A stretch of 64,000 nucleotides of DNA from Tenrec ecaudatus (GCF_050624435.1 NW_027457705.1:524001-588000), one strand, 5' to 3'; counted from the first letter of the stretch, positions 1 through 12,420 are shown. Notes: generated by a model not told the origin, from the letters alone. A program made the numbers and translations.

Positions 1-1925
1 AAGAAAACACTCGATGAACTAGGAATCAAAGGAAATTCCTCAACATAATAATGATCATATTTTTTAAAAGCAATAGCCAACATCACACTCAATGGGAAAG
101 TGTATTTTTACCTGAGAATGGGAACTAAGCAAGGGTGCCTTCATCACCACTCTTAACATTTTGCTGGAAGTCCTAACCAGAATCACCAAAGAAATCAAGG
201 GAATGAATACAATTGGGCAAAGAAGAAATAAAGCTCCCACTATTTACAGATTATATAATCTTATATTTAGAGAAGGCAAAGGAGTCCACAAAAAGTCTGT
301 TGGAAACCATTGAGAGATTTAGTAAAGTAGCAGGATATAAAATTAGCAAGTAGAAATAAATTTCATTCCTATATAACGATGACAGCCCTGAAAAAAAATC
401 AAGAAAACAAAATCATTTAAAATAGTCACATAAAAATGAAACACCTAGAAATAAACCTAAACAAACACACACCAAAAAAAAAACCTATACAAAGAGATCT
501 ACAGAACATTATTACAAGAAACCAAAGAGATTTATACAAATGGAAGAATATCCTGTGTTCACAGATAGGAAGATTTAATAATATGAAAAATGTCAATACT
601 ACCTAAAATAATCTAAAAATACAACATAATTCCAATCCAAATCCCAACTTCATTCTTTAAAGAAATGGAAAACTAATAACCAACTTCATATGGTGTGGAA
701 GAGGCCCAGGATAAGCAAAGAACTTCACAAAAAAGAACAAAGTAGGAGGCTTTATACGACCTAACCTCTAAACTTATTATACAGCCACAGTAGTCAAAGC
801 AGCCTGGTACTAATACAATGATAGATAAATAAATCAATGTTAACAAAATAGAAAACCCAAAAATAAAAGCATCCACCAACAGACATTTGGTTTTTGACAA
901 AGGACCAAAAATAATTGAATGGGAGATAACCTCTTCAACAAGTAGTTCTGGAAAAAATTGGATCTGCATTTGCAGAAAAATGAAACAGGACCTATAACTT
1001 GCCCCATGTACAAAAACAAACTCAAGGTGCATTAGAGACCACCTAAATGTAAACTCCAGAGCTAGATGAATCACCAACAAGAGAACTGGGACAAATGTAA
1101 GGGTCCACATGCAGCAGGGGCATACATACACTACCAAATACAATAAAGGAAACACAATCCATATAAGACAAAATAGACAACTGGGACTTAATAAAAACAA
1201 GACACACACATCAAAAGACTTTACAAAATAGGTAAAATAAGAACTCACAGACTGGAATTTTTTTCGCAATGATACAACAAATAAGGAGCTAATCATTAAA
1301 ATCTACAGAACTCTGCAATACTTCAATAAGAAAAAAAAACAAATTATGCAATTAAAAGGTTGACAAATAGCATGAACATAGAATTCATCGAATAGCTAAC
1401 AACCACATGAAGAAATGCTCAGGGATCACTAGCCTTCAGGGAGGTGCAACTAAAATCAATGAGATACCATCTGACACCCATAACAATAGCCTAATTGAAA
1501 AACAAACAAAACAGAGAATGAATAATGCTGGAGAGGGTATGAAGAGATTGGAATTTCTCATACAGTGTTGGCAGGACTGTGAACATGTATCACTGTGGAA
1601 AGCAATATGGCACTTACTGAAACTGGGAATAAAAATACCACACAATCCCGCAATACCTCTGCTGAGCATATATCCCAAAAGAGTAGGAGACAAAACACGA
1701 ACAGACACATGCTATTCCTTGTCCATTGCAGCACAGTTCACACTAGCAAGAAGCTGGAAATAGCCCAAATGCCCATCAGTTGATAAAGAAACTGGTACAT
1801 GCACAGTGTACATAACAGTGATGAAAAAACAAAACATCTTTTCACATGGATGGACTTGGAAATGTTTATGTTGAAAAGGACATATCTTGTATGAGTCTAC
1901 TACTGTAAGGATAAAAAACAAGACA
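1..1925 (+). mobile_element. Old L1 ORF2 remnant, C-terminal half
   Basis: Sense-strand L1 sequence beginning in the reverse transcriptase region and running through the ORF2 C-terminus. Recognisable stretches include a degenerate reading of the GTKQGC-type RT motif near 120-140. Near 1400-1640 are the late-ORF2 signatures MKKCSGITSLQGG and QCWQDCEHVSLWK. The C-terminal IPHNPAIPLLSIYPK follows near 1640-1690. Many frameshifts and stops break the frame, so this is an old, dead copy. The 5' part lies off the left edge. It sits in intron 4 of HDAC8, antisense to the gene, and runs directly into noncoding module B, which behaves as its 3' untranslated region. Confidence 0.9.
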
Positions 1926-2279
1926 AAGGCAAGCTACTGTTCTCAGGTCATGTAGTCTTCTAATACAGCCCCCAAACAACAACGTAGTGTGCCTGCCTAG
2001 TTACTATAAACCACATATTTCAGTATCTTAAAAAGCACCTCTAGTAAGGTAGCCTCACCTCAGATGGGGTCAATCTCCCATGTTTGGGGGAGCGGGAGAA
2101 AATCAATCAATTCCTGCCATAGAAGTGTACTATGATCGTCCACGGCCATACTACCCTGAACGCGCCCGATCTCGTCTGATCTTGAAAGCTAAGCAGGGTC
2201 GGGCCTGGTTAGTACTTGGATGGGAGAAGTGTACTATGATCATACAAATTAGCAGACACACCTATAAGAGTATTTAGTG
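1926..2279 (+). mobile_element. Noncoding L1-associated module B, left part (interrupted)
   Basis: Noncoding sequence directly following the ORF2 end of the L1 at 1-1925. From about 2050 it matches 50580-50650 (shared text around CCTCACCTCAG...GGGTCA). The module is interrupted first by a 5S rRNA fragment and then by a 2.4-kb module A copy, and resumes at 4706. No coding potential is visible. It is read here as the old 3' untranslated region of the preceding L1. Confidence 0.65.
2138..2227 (+). pseudogene. 5S rRNA tailless retropseudogene, nt 1-90
   Basis: Ninety bases match mammalian 5S rRNA position by position from nt 1 to nt 90 with only a few substitutions and no indels, for example GCTAAGCAGGGTCGGGCCTG in the internal control region. 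The copy stops inside the C-box region, so the 3' third is missing and the Pol III promoter is incomplete. A perfect 17-bp direct repeat, AGAAGTGTACTATGATC, flanks it at 2121-2137 and 2225-2241, overlapping the last bases of the fragment. There is no A tail. This is a target-site-duplicated, 3'-truncated, tailless retrocopy inside module B, not a working 5S gene. Confidence 0.92.
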
Positions 2280-4691
2280 GGTAAGCACCCCTTTGCCCCC
2301 GCTACCCATTTCTTCCTTATTTTCATCCTTTTTTTCCTTTCCCCACCTCCTCCCCAGTTGTCTACCATGTACAACATTCCAGCGTGGAGTAGTCTGGGGG
2401 GTTGGCCCCAGTACCAAATACTAAGTGGATACTTGAACTTCCCCCCAGAAGTATTTATTTCAAAGGACAGCATTGAATCTGCAGCTCCAGGAGAGGGACA
2501 TATCTGACCAGAACACACGGGAGCAGATGAAGGGGGAGGAGAGAGTGGAGCACATTCTGGCCCACCAGGCCCTGAGGATGATAACCCCAATTAGAGCAGC
2601 CAGTCCACAGAGAGGACCACATGGACAGCCCCACTATGAGACCTGACGTCCCTCACTGACCCATGGCCTTGCAGGGGCCAGCACCAGAAACACAGTGTGG
2701 GAATTGCGCTCGACCTGATCCCACCACACTCAGGCAAAGCACTAGAGGAGTACAGCGGAAAAGCAAGGGAATGGAGCGGCAAGGTCCCCAGGGAATGCTG
2801 TAGGTGGACTTTGGGGCCAGGGTGTGGTGCCCCAACAGACTGGACTGGAAAACACTCCTAAAGGCCAACAAATGATCCTTGAACTAACTACAAGCTTTAC
2901 TTTCTTGTTGTGTTTTGTTTTTGTCATTGGTTTGTTGTTGTTGTTTTGTTGTATATTGCTGCTTGGTTTTGCTCTGTCTTGTTTTTGTGCATGTTATTAT
3001 CTCCGCAGGCCTGTCTAAATAAGATAGGCTGGAGGAAAAACAACGAGACCGACAGTTCCAGGGGGAAATGGGATAGGGGAACGTGGGGGGTAAGGAAGTG
3101 GTGTTAAAAAACCCAGGGACTAAAAAAAAAAATAAAAAATAAAAAATAAATAAAATAAAATAAAAAACCCCAGGGACAAGGGAACAACAAGTGATCCAAA
3201 TTGGTGGTGAGGTGAATGTGGCAGGCCTGGTAGGGCATGATCAAGGGTAATGTAACGAAGAGGTATTGCTGAAACCCAGGTGGGGATGGAGCATGATAGT
3301 GGGACAGGAGGAAAGTCAAGGGAAATAGAGGAAAGAGCTCGGAGGCAAAGGGCATTTATAGAGGTCTAGACAAAGACGTGTACATATGCAAATATAGATA
3401 TGAGAATGGGGAAATATATCTATGTGCCTATATTTATAGGTTTAGTATTAAGGTGGCAGATGGACATTGGGCCTCTACTCAAGTACTTCCTCAATGAAAG
3501 AATATTTTCTTCTATTAAATTGGCATTCTGTGATGCTCACCTTCCCGATGCAACCACTGAAGACAAAGTGGGTGAACAAGCAAATGTGGTGAAGAAAGCT
3601 GATGGTGCCTGGCTATCAAAAGATATAGCGTTTGGGGTCTTAAAAGCTTGAGGATAAACAAGTGGCCATATAGCTGAGAAACAGCAAAGCCCACATGGAA
3701 GAACACACCAGCCTGTGTGGTCACGAGGTTCCAAAGGGATCAGTTATCAGGCATCAAAAAACAAAAAATCATATCACTGGGTGCACACCTCCATGATATG
3801 ATCGCTGAGGACAAACGGGTATATAAGTAAATGTGGCGAAGAAAGTTGATGGTGCCCGGCTATCAAAAGAGAGAGTATCTGGGGTCTTAAAGGCTTGAAG
3901 GTAAACAAGCGGCCATCTAGCTCAGAAGCAATAAAGCCCACATGGAAGAAGCATACCAGCCTGTATGATCACGAGGTATCGAAGGGATCAGGTATAAGGC
4001 ATCATCAGAACAAAAAAAATTTTTACCATAATGAATGAAGGGGGGAAAGTGCAGAGTGGAGACCTAAAGCCCATCTGTCTGCCACTGGAGATCCGCTTAC
4101 AGAGGGGTCTAGGGGAGGACATGAGTCTATCAGGGTGTGATATAGCACCAATGAAGAATACAGCTTTCCTCTTGTTCCTAAATGCTTCCTTCTCACCCAC
4201 CCCCACCCCCACTATTATGATCCGAATTCTACCTTGCAAGTCTGGAAGTCTGGATAGCCCAGAGGATGTACACTGGTGCAGATAGGAGCTGGAAGCACAG
4301 GGAATCCAGGGCAGATGATCCCTTCAGGACTAGTGATGTGAGTGGCGATACTGTGAGGGTAGTGGGAGAGTGGGTTGGAAAGAGGGAACCGATTACAAGG
4401 ATCTACATGTGACCTCCTCCCTGGGGGACGGACAATGGAAAAGAGGGTGAAGGGAGACATTGGATAGGGCAAGATATGACAAAATAATAATTTGTAAATT
4501 ACCAAGAGCTCATGAGGGAGGAGGGAGCGGGGAGGGAGGGGGAAAAAAGTGGAGCTGATGCAAAGGACTTAAGTGGAGAGCAAGTGCTTTGAAAAGGATG
4601 AGGGCAATGAATGTACAGATGTGCTTTATACAATTGATGCATGTATGGAATGTGATGAGTTGTATGAGCCCCTAATAAAATGTTTTTTTTA
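2280..4691 (+). mobile_element. Module A copy A1 with 14-bp TSD
   Basis: A 2.41-kb noncoding, A-tailed insertion bounded by perfect 14-bp duplications, AAGAGTATTTAGTG, at 2266-2279 and 4692-4705. It interrupts module B. It carries the internal control-like unit twice, starting near 3584 and 3831. It ends in the family terminus with CCCCTAATAAAATG and a short A run. The first 90 bases are pyrimidine-rich and not shared with other copies seen here, so the 5' end may be rearranged. The longest open frames are short and unconserved. Confidence 0.85.
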
Positions 4692-4705
4692 AAGAGTATT
4701 TAGTG

Positions 4706-6355
4706 AACCTTACTGGGAACTCAGATCAAGAGGAAGGGTGGGACATGTCTGTATTAGAGAAGATTACATTTCTGATGTTGGGTCAATCTGGTGAGGCAAC
4801 CCACCACTGACACAAATACACCCAGTATTATGTTCCTAAGTGGGCACTTTTGACCTAGTTTCTATCCAACCTCTCCTGACCCGCACAACATATTATAGAC
4901 AACTGTAACACTAGACTGTCCTTTCAAGATACACAATACCCATTCACAGACCACACCACAGCAGAATTTGAATGGGAAATTCCACTAAGGGAACTGGATT
5001 TACCTTAAACTCACTTGTAGCTGATCTAAAGGACTGAAATACTCTCTTGAACTTAAAAGTGAAATGATCTAATGGGGAAAGAAGCAGATGATTTCTATCC
5101 CAAGATTAGGAAATTGGTTCACACCAATTGCTTAGAGGTTGTCCAACAAAAGGCAACCTAGGATCAACATGTACTTGCCTTTTTAATGCTCTCTCTACTT
5201 ATTTGGGACATGTTAGCCAACCAGGCATGGTCCTTCCTTTGCAAATGAGTGTTACTGAAAATATTGCCATATCTCTAACCCTCATGGTTTGTGTAACTAG
5301 TGTCCAATCACCTAATTTTCAAAGCTGTACAGTATAGGGTCTAAAAAGATGTCCTAAACATGTAGTCTCCTTTTTTAACAGTGTTTTCTATACCACTGAC
5401 TAAAATAATGTAACTATCAATAGAATTACTATATGCCTCAGGGGATGATTTATGACGCACTCTAATAAAGTGATAATGGTATCTACAAAGCAAACCAGGG
5501 AGATATATAAATATATTACATATATGAATGGATTTTGAGCTCCCACTTAATTGTGACCTTAAGGACAATTAGTTCTTGTGAGATGGCCATGCTCAGTACT
5601 TGCTCTGAGATCACCGAAGATAAGCGTACTACAGCAAAGTGTTGTGAAGAAATTAGACAGTGCCCGGCTATTAGAAAAATAGCATCTAAGGTCTTAAAGG
5701 CTTGTCTCCAAACATGCAGCCACTTAAGTGAGCAATCAGCTACTCCACAAAGAAGCACGACAGCTTGAGTGATCCAAAGATCATAAAGAATAAAACCCAG
5801 AGGAAGGAACTGGACCAGATCCTAAAATGTTACGAATAATAGTGGAAGCCCTAAATCCATTTGCAGGATCCACACATGGATTGAGTATCTGGTGAGTCCC
5901 CACTGACCATAATGTAGGAATGTCAATAGCCATACTATCAGGAAAAGAGTATTGTCTGATATTGGCAGCTGTCATTAGGCTAGAATGTAACAACGTGTCA
6001 TTATATCTCCCACCTGAATTTATTCTGGTTTTAAAATATTTTCTGCTATCTGTTCTATTGAGGTTGTCTCTGTTTTATTTGGCCAATTTTTTTGTTCTTT
6101 GTCCACGCTTTATGTTTTTCCGTATAGGAAAGTCAAGAAGGGTGGCTCTATGAAGATAATAATACTATTAATAATTATTGAGAGGTACAAAAGGGGAGGT
6201 GGGGGAAATGGGCAGTCAACAGCAATGGGTACAAAAAGAAAGAAAATGTTCCAATGTTGACTGTGGTGAAGAATATATTACCTTTCTTAATATGATTAAA
6301 CTATTGAATTCTATGATATGTTCTTTATATCTCAAATATAACATTTTAAAATAAG
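4706..6355 (+). mobile_element. Module B, right part with AT-rich 3' end
   Basis: Continuation of the interrupted module B. Its first half aligns with 50660-51190 and its second half with 53060-53510 and 31935-32400. Shared text includes TATGCCTCAGGGGATG near 5432. The stretch near 5640-5700 is a diverged version of module A's repeated unit (GGTCTTAAAGGCTTG), so the two modules share ancestry in their 3' halves. It ends in an AT-rich tail near 6290-6355. No protein is encoded. Confidence 0.6.
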
Positions 6356-7203
6356 TAATAGGAAAGCTGTAACTACATATCTATCAATAATTACATTGAC
6401 TGTAACTGGAGTAAACGCCCCAGGCAAGAAACACAGAATCAAAGGATAAGCAACCATGATCCATTAATAGGATACCTGTAAAAGACATATCTTAAAATGA
6501 AAATAAGCTAAAAATGAAAGGATGGTTTGTTTTATAGTGCATTTCTATATATGATACCCAGAATCGGTAAATGTATAGATACAGTAACTAGATTACTGCT
6601 TCCTTGATGATATGACAGGAGAGGTTGGGGAAAATTGGGGAGCTAATAGCGATTAGTAAAAGAATGAAGAAAATATGCCAAACACACTATGCCGATAATT
6701 GTAACACTCTTCTTGATGTGATAAAACTACTGAATTGCATGATTTTTGAATTATATACTAATAAAATTGCTGGGGGGATGAAAGAACAAAAAAATACTGA
6801 GCAAATGGCAGCAAAATAGGAGCAAAGTGACAATGCTAATTTCTGGTAAAATAGATTTCAAGGAAAACACCATAAAGAATACGGAAGGGCATTATCTAAT
6901 GATTAAATGGTTAATCCAACAATAAGACATAACCATGATAAGGATCTACACACCCAATGAAAGAGTCCAAAGACATAAATCAAATTCTAACAAAACTGAA
7001 AAGAGAAATAGATAACTCCACAATAATACTGGGTGGATTTGATAAACTTTCAATGAAGAACAAAATAACTAGAAAAATACTCAACAAAGATGCAGAATAT
7101 TTCTACAACACAATCTCAGATCACAATGCTGTACTATTAGAAATCAACAGGAAACTCAAGAAAAATAAATAAAATATAAGCAAATGAATAGTAAACTGCT
7201 TAA
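6356..7203 (+). mobile_element. Old L1 ORF2 endonuclease fragment
   Basis: Sense L1 from the endonuclease domain, broken near 6510-6790 by an unrelated AT-rich L1 3'-end piece. Before the break, text near 6420-6500 reads as the segment encoding the catalytic-Glu loop. After it, 6820-7170 covers the later endonuclease including the GDFN-like GGFDKLSM and the SDH motif as SDHNAVLLEINRKL. Stops and frame breaks are frequent. Module A copy A2 truncates it at 7203. Confidence 0.75.
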
Positions 7204-8821
7204 AAACTACTGGGTAGATAGGCTGGATGAACAATCTAGAAAGAACAACGGGACCAACAGTTCCGGGAGGACATGGGATAGGGGCACGTGGGGGGAATGG
7301 AAGTGGTGTTAACAAACCCAGGGACAAGGGAAACAAGTGAACCAAATTGGTGGTGAGGTTGGTGTGGGAGGCCTGGTAGGGTATGATCAAGGGGTAATGT
7401 AAACAAGAGGAATTGCTGAAACCCAGGTGGGGACGGAGCATGATAGTGGGACAGGAGGAAAGTCAAGGGAAATAGAGGAAAGAGCTGGGAGGCAAAGGGC
7501 ATTTATAGAGGTCTAGACAAAGACATGTACATGCAAATACATATATGAGGATGGGGAAATAGATCTATGTGTCTATATTTATAGGTTAAGTATTAAGGTG
7601 GCAAAAGGACCTTGGGCCTCTACTCAACCACTCCCTCAATGCATGAATACTTTCTTCTATTAAATTGGCACTCTATGATGCTCACCCTCCCCACACAACT
7701 GCTGAAGCCAAAGTGGGTGAACAAGTAAATGTGGTGAAGAAAGCTGATGGTGCCCGGCTATCAAAAGAGATAGTGTCTGGGGTCTTAAAGGCTTGAAGAT
7801 AAACAAGTGGCCATCTAGCTCAGAAGTAACAAAGCCCACATGGAAGAACACGCCAATCTGTGTGATCACGTGGTCCCGAAGGGATCAGTTATCAGGCATC
7901 AAAAAACAAAATATCATATCATTGGCTGCATGATACAATCCATGATACAATCACGGAGGACAAACGGGTGCATAAGGAAATGTGGCGAGGAAAGCTGATG
8001 GTGCCCGGCTATCAAAAGAGATACTGTCTGGGATCTTAAAGGCTTGAAGGTGAACAAGCGGCCATCTAGCTCAGAAGCAACAAAGCCCACATGGAAGAAG
8101 CACACCAGCCTGTGCGATCACGACGTGCCAAAGGGATCAGGTATAAGGCAATATCCACAAAAAAAAAAATTACCATAGTGAATGAAGGGGGAAGTGCAGA
8201 GTGGAGACCCAAAGCCCATTTGTCGGCCACTGGAGATCCCCTTACAGAGGGGTCTAGGGGAGGAGATGAGTCAGTCAGGGTGCGATGTAGCACCGATGAA
8301 GAATATAGCTTTCCCCCAGATCCTGGATGCTTCCTCCCCACCAACTACCATGATCCAAATTCTACCTTGCAAAATTGGATAGAGCAGAGGTTGTACACTG
8401 GTGCATATAGGACCTGGAGGCACAGGGAATCCAGGGTGGATAATGCCTTGAGGACCAGGGGTTTGAGGGGTGATACTTGGAGAGTAGAGGGTGAGTGGGT
8501 TGGAAAGGGGAACCGATTACAAGTATCTACATGTGACCTCCTCCCTGGGGGACGGACAACCGAAAAGGGGGTGAAGGGAGATGCCGGATAGGGCAAGATA
8601 TGACAAAATAATAATCTATAAATTATCAAGGGCTCAAGAGGGAGGGGAGAGCGGGAAGGGAGGGGAAAAAAGAGGACCTGATGTAAAGGGCTTAAGTAGA
8701 GAGCAAATGCTTTGAAAATGATCATGGCAAAGAATGTACAGATGTCCTTTATACAATTGATGTATGTATATGTATGGATTGTGATGAGTTGTATGAACCC
8801 CTAATAAAATGTTTAAAAAAG
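7204..8821 (+). mobile_element. Module A copy A2, 5'-truncated
   Basis: A 1.6-kb module A copy lacking about the first third. It starts in the segment with GGGACCAACAGTTCCGGG and holds two copies of the internal unit, near 7729 and 7980. It ends at CCCCTAATAAAATG and a short A run near 8821. Its sequence is close to A1, suggesting the same subfamily and similar age. No convincing target-site duplication was found because another tail fragment abuts the 3' end. Confidence 0.8.
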
Positions 8822-9190
8822 AATGATGAGGGCAATGAATGTACAGATGTGCTTTACACAATTGATGTATGTATGGATTGTGATAAGAGTTGTATGAGCC
8901 CCTAATAAAACGTTTAAAAAATAAACACAAACAAAAAAGAAACCATCAGGGAAGGGAGACAGCAGTGTGTGTAAGATATGAAAATAATAATAATTTATCA
9001 AGGAGTAATGATGGTGGGAGGGGAGGACGGGGGTATGGGGAAAGAGCTGATATCAAGGGCTCAAATAGAAAGTAAATGTTTAGAAAATAATGATGATAAC
9101 ATGTACAAATGTGCTTGATACAATTGATGTATGGCTTGTTATGAGCCCTCAGTAAAATGATCTTTAAAAAAAATAAAAATGAATAAAAGA
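8822..9190 (+). mobile_element. Two stacked module A tail fragments
   Basis: Two further 3' ends in the same orientation follow A2 directly. The first, about 8822-8930, is only the last 100 bases of the family plus an A-rich tail. The second, about 8931-9190, begins in the A-rich tail, resembles the older subtype at 47840-48060, and ends CAGTAAAATGATC with an A-rich run. Serial insertion into A-rich tails explains the stack. Confidence 0.7.
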
Positions 9191-9600
9191 TTTTTAATAA
9201 GTTGAAGATTTCCCAAGATCCCATGTACCAACATCACTGTGTCAAACCAGTGCTTTTACATTTTATATTTTAAGGTGCAATTACACTGAAGACTGTAGCC
9301 ATTGATCTTCAACAGCTGTGTTTCTCTTTGCTTTCAGCAAGCAAGGTTGTATCATCTGCATATTACAGATAGTTAGTCTTCCTCCAATCCTGATATCATA
9401 TTCTTCACATAGTCCAGTTTCTCTAATCATCTGCACAGCACACACATTGTTTAAGTACGATGACAGGCTACACCACCATTCCTGATTTTAAATCATGCAG
9501 TATCCCCTAGTTTTGTTTGAAGAATTGTCTATTGGTCTATGAGTAGTTTCTGGGAGAACTCAAATAGGTGTTCTGGGATTTCAATCATTCACAATGCTAT
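9191..9600 (-). mobile_element. RTE (BovB-like) reverse transcriptase remnant
   Basis: On the minus strand the stretch around 9300-9420 reads as the RTE polymerase motif region: a degenerate EEYDIRIGGRLT followed by a frame giving the YADDT box and a following LLxESK. These are hallmarks of BovB-type RTE ORF2. The reading frame is broken. It lies in HDAC8 intron 4 in the same orientation as the gene. Confidence 0.7.
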
Positions 9601-9707
9601 CCACTTTTGTTCTAACAGTTTTATTGGCACTACATCCATATACCATGTGACTCAATAGTTCAATCATATCAAGAAGAGTTGTACAATCATTACCACAATC
9701 CATTTTA

Positions 9708-11859
9708 CTTATTTATTTTAAATCATTTTATTGGGGCTCACAACTCTTATCACAATCCATACATACATCAGTTGAGTAAAGCACTCTTATACATTCGTTG
9801 CCCTCATCATTCTCAAAATTTGCCTTCCACTTGTGTTCCTGGAATCAGCTCATTTACCTTTTTGTCCTCCCGCTCCCTTCCCACTCTCCCCTCCCGCATG
9901 AACCCTTAATAATTTATAAATTATTATTTTATCTTATCCTACACTGCCCGGCATCTCCCTTCACCCACTTCTCTGTTGCCCATCCCCCAGAGAGGAGGTT
10001 TTATGTAGAGCCTTGTGATTGGTTCCCCCTTTCTATCGCTCCTTCCCTCCCGGTATCGCCACTCTCACCACTGGTCCTGAGAGGTTCATCTGTCCTAGAT
10101 TCCCTGTGTTTCTAGTTCCCATCTGTACCGCTGTGTATCCTTTGGATTAACCAGGTTTGCAAGGTAGAATTGGGATCATGATAGTTGGGAGGAAGCATTT
10201 AAGAACTAGAGGAAGGTTGTGAGTTTCATTATTGCTACATTGAACCCTGAGTGACTCATCTCCTCCCCACTACTCCTCTGCAAGGGATGTCCAGTGGTCT
10301 ACAGATGGGCATTGGGTTCCCATCACGCACTCCCCTCAAATTTTTCCCCCGCCTTTGTTGCTGGAAACCTGGTCCCCTCAGCCCTTCATGATCCGTTGGT
10401 ATGCTGCTTCCATGTGGGCTTTGTTGCTTCTGGGATAGATGGCCGCTTGTTTACTTTCAAGCCTTTAAGACCCCAGACACTATATCTCTCGATAGCCAGG
10501 CACCATCAGCCTTCTTCACCACTTACTTATGCACACATTCGTCTTCAGCGTTTATGTGGAGAAGGTGATCACACAATGATGGTTTTTGTTCTTTGGTGTC
10601 TGTTATCTGATCCCTTCAACATCTCGTGATCACACAGGCTTTTGTGCTTCTTCTCTGTGGGCTTTTTTTGCTTCTCAGCTAGATGGCCGCTTGTTTGCCT
10701 TCAAGCCTTTAAGACCCCAGATGCTATATCTTTTTGATAGCCGGGCACCATCAGCTTTTTTCACCACATTTGCTAATGCACACATCTGTCTTCAGCGATC
10801 ATGTCGGGAAGGTGGGTGTCATGGAATGACCTTAGCAAGGTGCTATTGTATTGAGGGAGTATGCGCAAGGAGGCCCAATGTCCATCTGCTACCCTACTAC
10901 TGAACCTATAAATAATGTACCTAGGTCTATTTTCCCCATAATTATAAAAATATTTACATATGTACATGTCTGTATTTAGGCTTCTATGTATGTCCTTTGC
11001 CTCCTACTCCTTTCCTCTATTTCCTTACGCTTTCCTCCTGTCCCACTACCATGTTCAGCCTTCATTCTGGTTTCAGTAATTCCTTTCAGTTACCTTGCCA
11101 TTGGTCACTCCCTACCAGTCCTCCCATCCCCTCCGTCCAGTAGTTTTAAACCACTCGTTGTTCCCTGTCCCTGTGTTGGCCAACACCTCCTCCCTTCCCC
11201 TACCTCCCACACTTTCATGTGCCTCTTCCGGGACCGTTGGTCCCGCTATTTTCTTCTCACATTGTTTGTCCAGCCTATCTTATCTAGGTGGACCTGCTGA
11301 TATAGTAATATGTGCATACAAATGCAGATGGCTTCGAAAGCACCAAAGTGGCACATAAGAACATGGCGTCGACAGCAGCAACACCAACACGCTGATAAAC
11401 AAAAAAGCCACTAACATACAAAATTTAAAAGAAGAGAAAGAAAAAAAAGCCAAAAAATCCAAAACACCTGTTAGTAGTTCGAGGTATGTTTATTGACCTT
11501 CAGGAGTGTTTTCTGGATGAGTCTGATGGGGTGCCACATCCTGGCCCCAAAGTCCATTCTTTATACTCCCTCGGGACATCCTTGCTCTGCTTCCCCCGCC
11601 ACTCCATTGCACGCCCCCAGTGTTTTGCCTCAGTGTGGTGGGGTCAGCTCAGTCGCACATCCCCCACTGTGTCTCAGGTGCTGTCCCATGTAGGGCCATG
11701 GGTCAGTGCAGGATGTTGCATCTTGCCATGGGGCCAGCTATATGGTCCTCTCTGTACATTGGGCCCTTCGAGCCGGGCTATCGTCCTCTGAGCTTGGTGG
11801 ACCCAGGTGTGCTCCGTACCATTCTTCCTCCTTCCTTTGCTTCAGCTTTCCTCTGGTTG
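9708..11859 (-). mobile_element. Module A copy A3 with 17-bp TSD
   Basis: A 2.15-kb module A copy on the minus strand, with its A-tail side at the left as TTTATTTTAAATCATTTTAT. Flanks are TACCACAATCCATTTTA at 9691-9707 and TACCACAATCAATTTTA at 11860-11876, a 16 of 17 match. It interrupts an older L1 3' end. Two internal units are present around 10440-10540 and 10680-10790. The 5' end, on the right, is truncated relative to the copy at 45858. Confidence 0.88.
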
Positions 11860-11876
11860 TACCACAATCAATTTTA

Positions 11877-12420
11877 GTGCACTTTCTTCTTCCTTATAAT
11901 CATTGTTATTCATGGTTTAATTTGTTGTTTTAATTGTGGTAAAAATATACACAACTAAATATTCTCCAATTCAACAACTTCTATGTGTATAATTCAGTGT
12001 CATCAATTATACTTTTTGTGTTGTACAACCAATACTGATTTTTTTCCAAATTATTCCACCACCATTAACATAAACTCAATGCCCGCTAAGAAAATACTCT
12101 TCCTCCTTCATCTCTGCTAATCATTGTTCAAGTTTGTTTTCTTATTTTTCAAGTCTTCCTCATATAATATTCACAAATCATACACCACCATAATTAAATC
12201 ACTTTTTAAAAGAGTTGTATATACATGTACATCATCACAATCAGTTCTAATGCTCCCTTCCCTCTCTTGTATTCATTGTTTGCTCCCTCAATACCCTCGT
12301 CCACCCCACCCCACCCCATCCCCAATTAGTCATTCTATCAGTTATTGTCTCTATGCATCCACTCCTTCTGTGCTGAACCTAACAAGAACAATAAAACAAA
12401 ATGAAACAGAAAGAAAATCA
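11877..12420 (-). mobile_element. L1 3' untranslated region remnant (also 9601-9707)
   Basis: Minus-strand, noncoding L1 3' end of an older lineage, split by module A copy A3. The left piece is 9601-9707. Shared text with 44560-44860 and 45243-45765 includes TTCAGTG followed by a GTTGTACAACC-type segment, and ATTAACATAAACTCAATGCC. The layout resembles L1M-type 3' ends as I remember them. The coding part is absent, so each copy is heavily 5'-truncated. Confidence 0.6.

Noticed and set aside
673..1296. 207-codon minus-strand open frame
   Set aside because: It is the antisense of L1 ORF2 and is hydrophobic only because A-rich L1 sense strands read as TTT/TTG codons in reverse.
2138..2227. Functional 5S rRNA gene
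   Set aside because: The copy stops at nt 90, lacks the rest of the C box and the T-run terminator, and sits between insertion duplications.
2281..2358. GTAAG...polypyrimidine...CAG pair resembling a mini-intron at the start of copy A1
   Set aside because: No coding or exon-like sequence flanks it, and the left side is the target-site duplication. It is more likely a rearranged 5' end of the retrotransposon.
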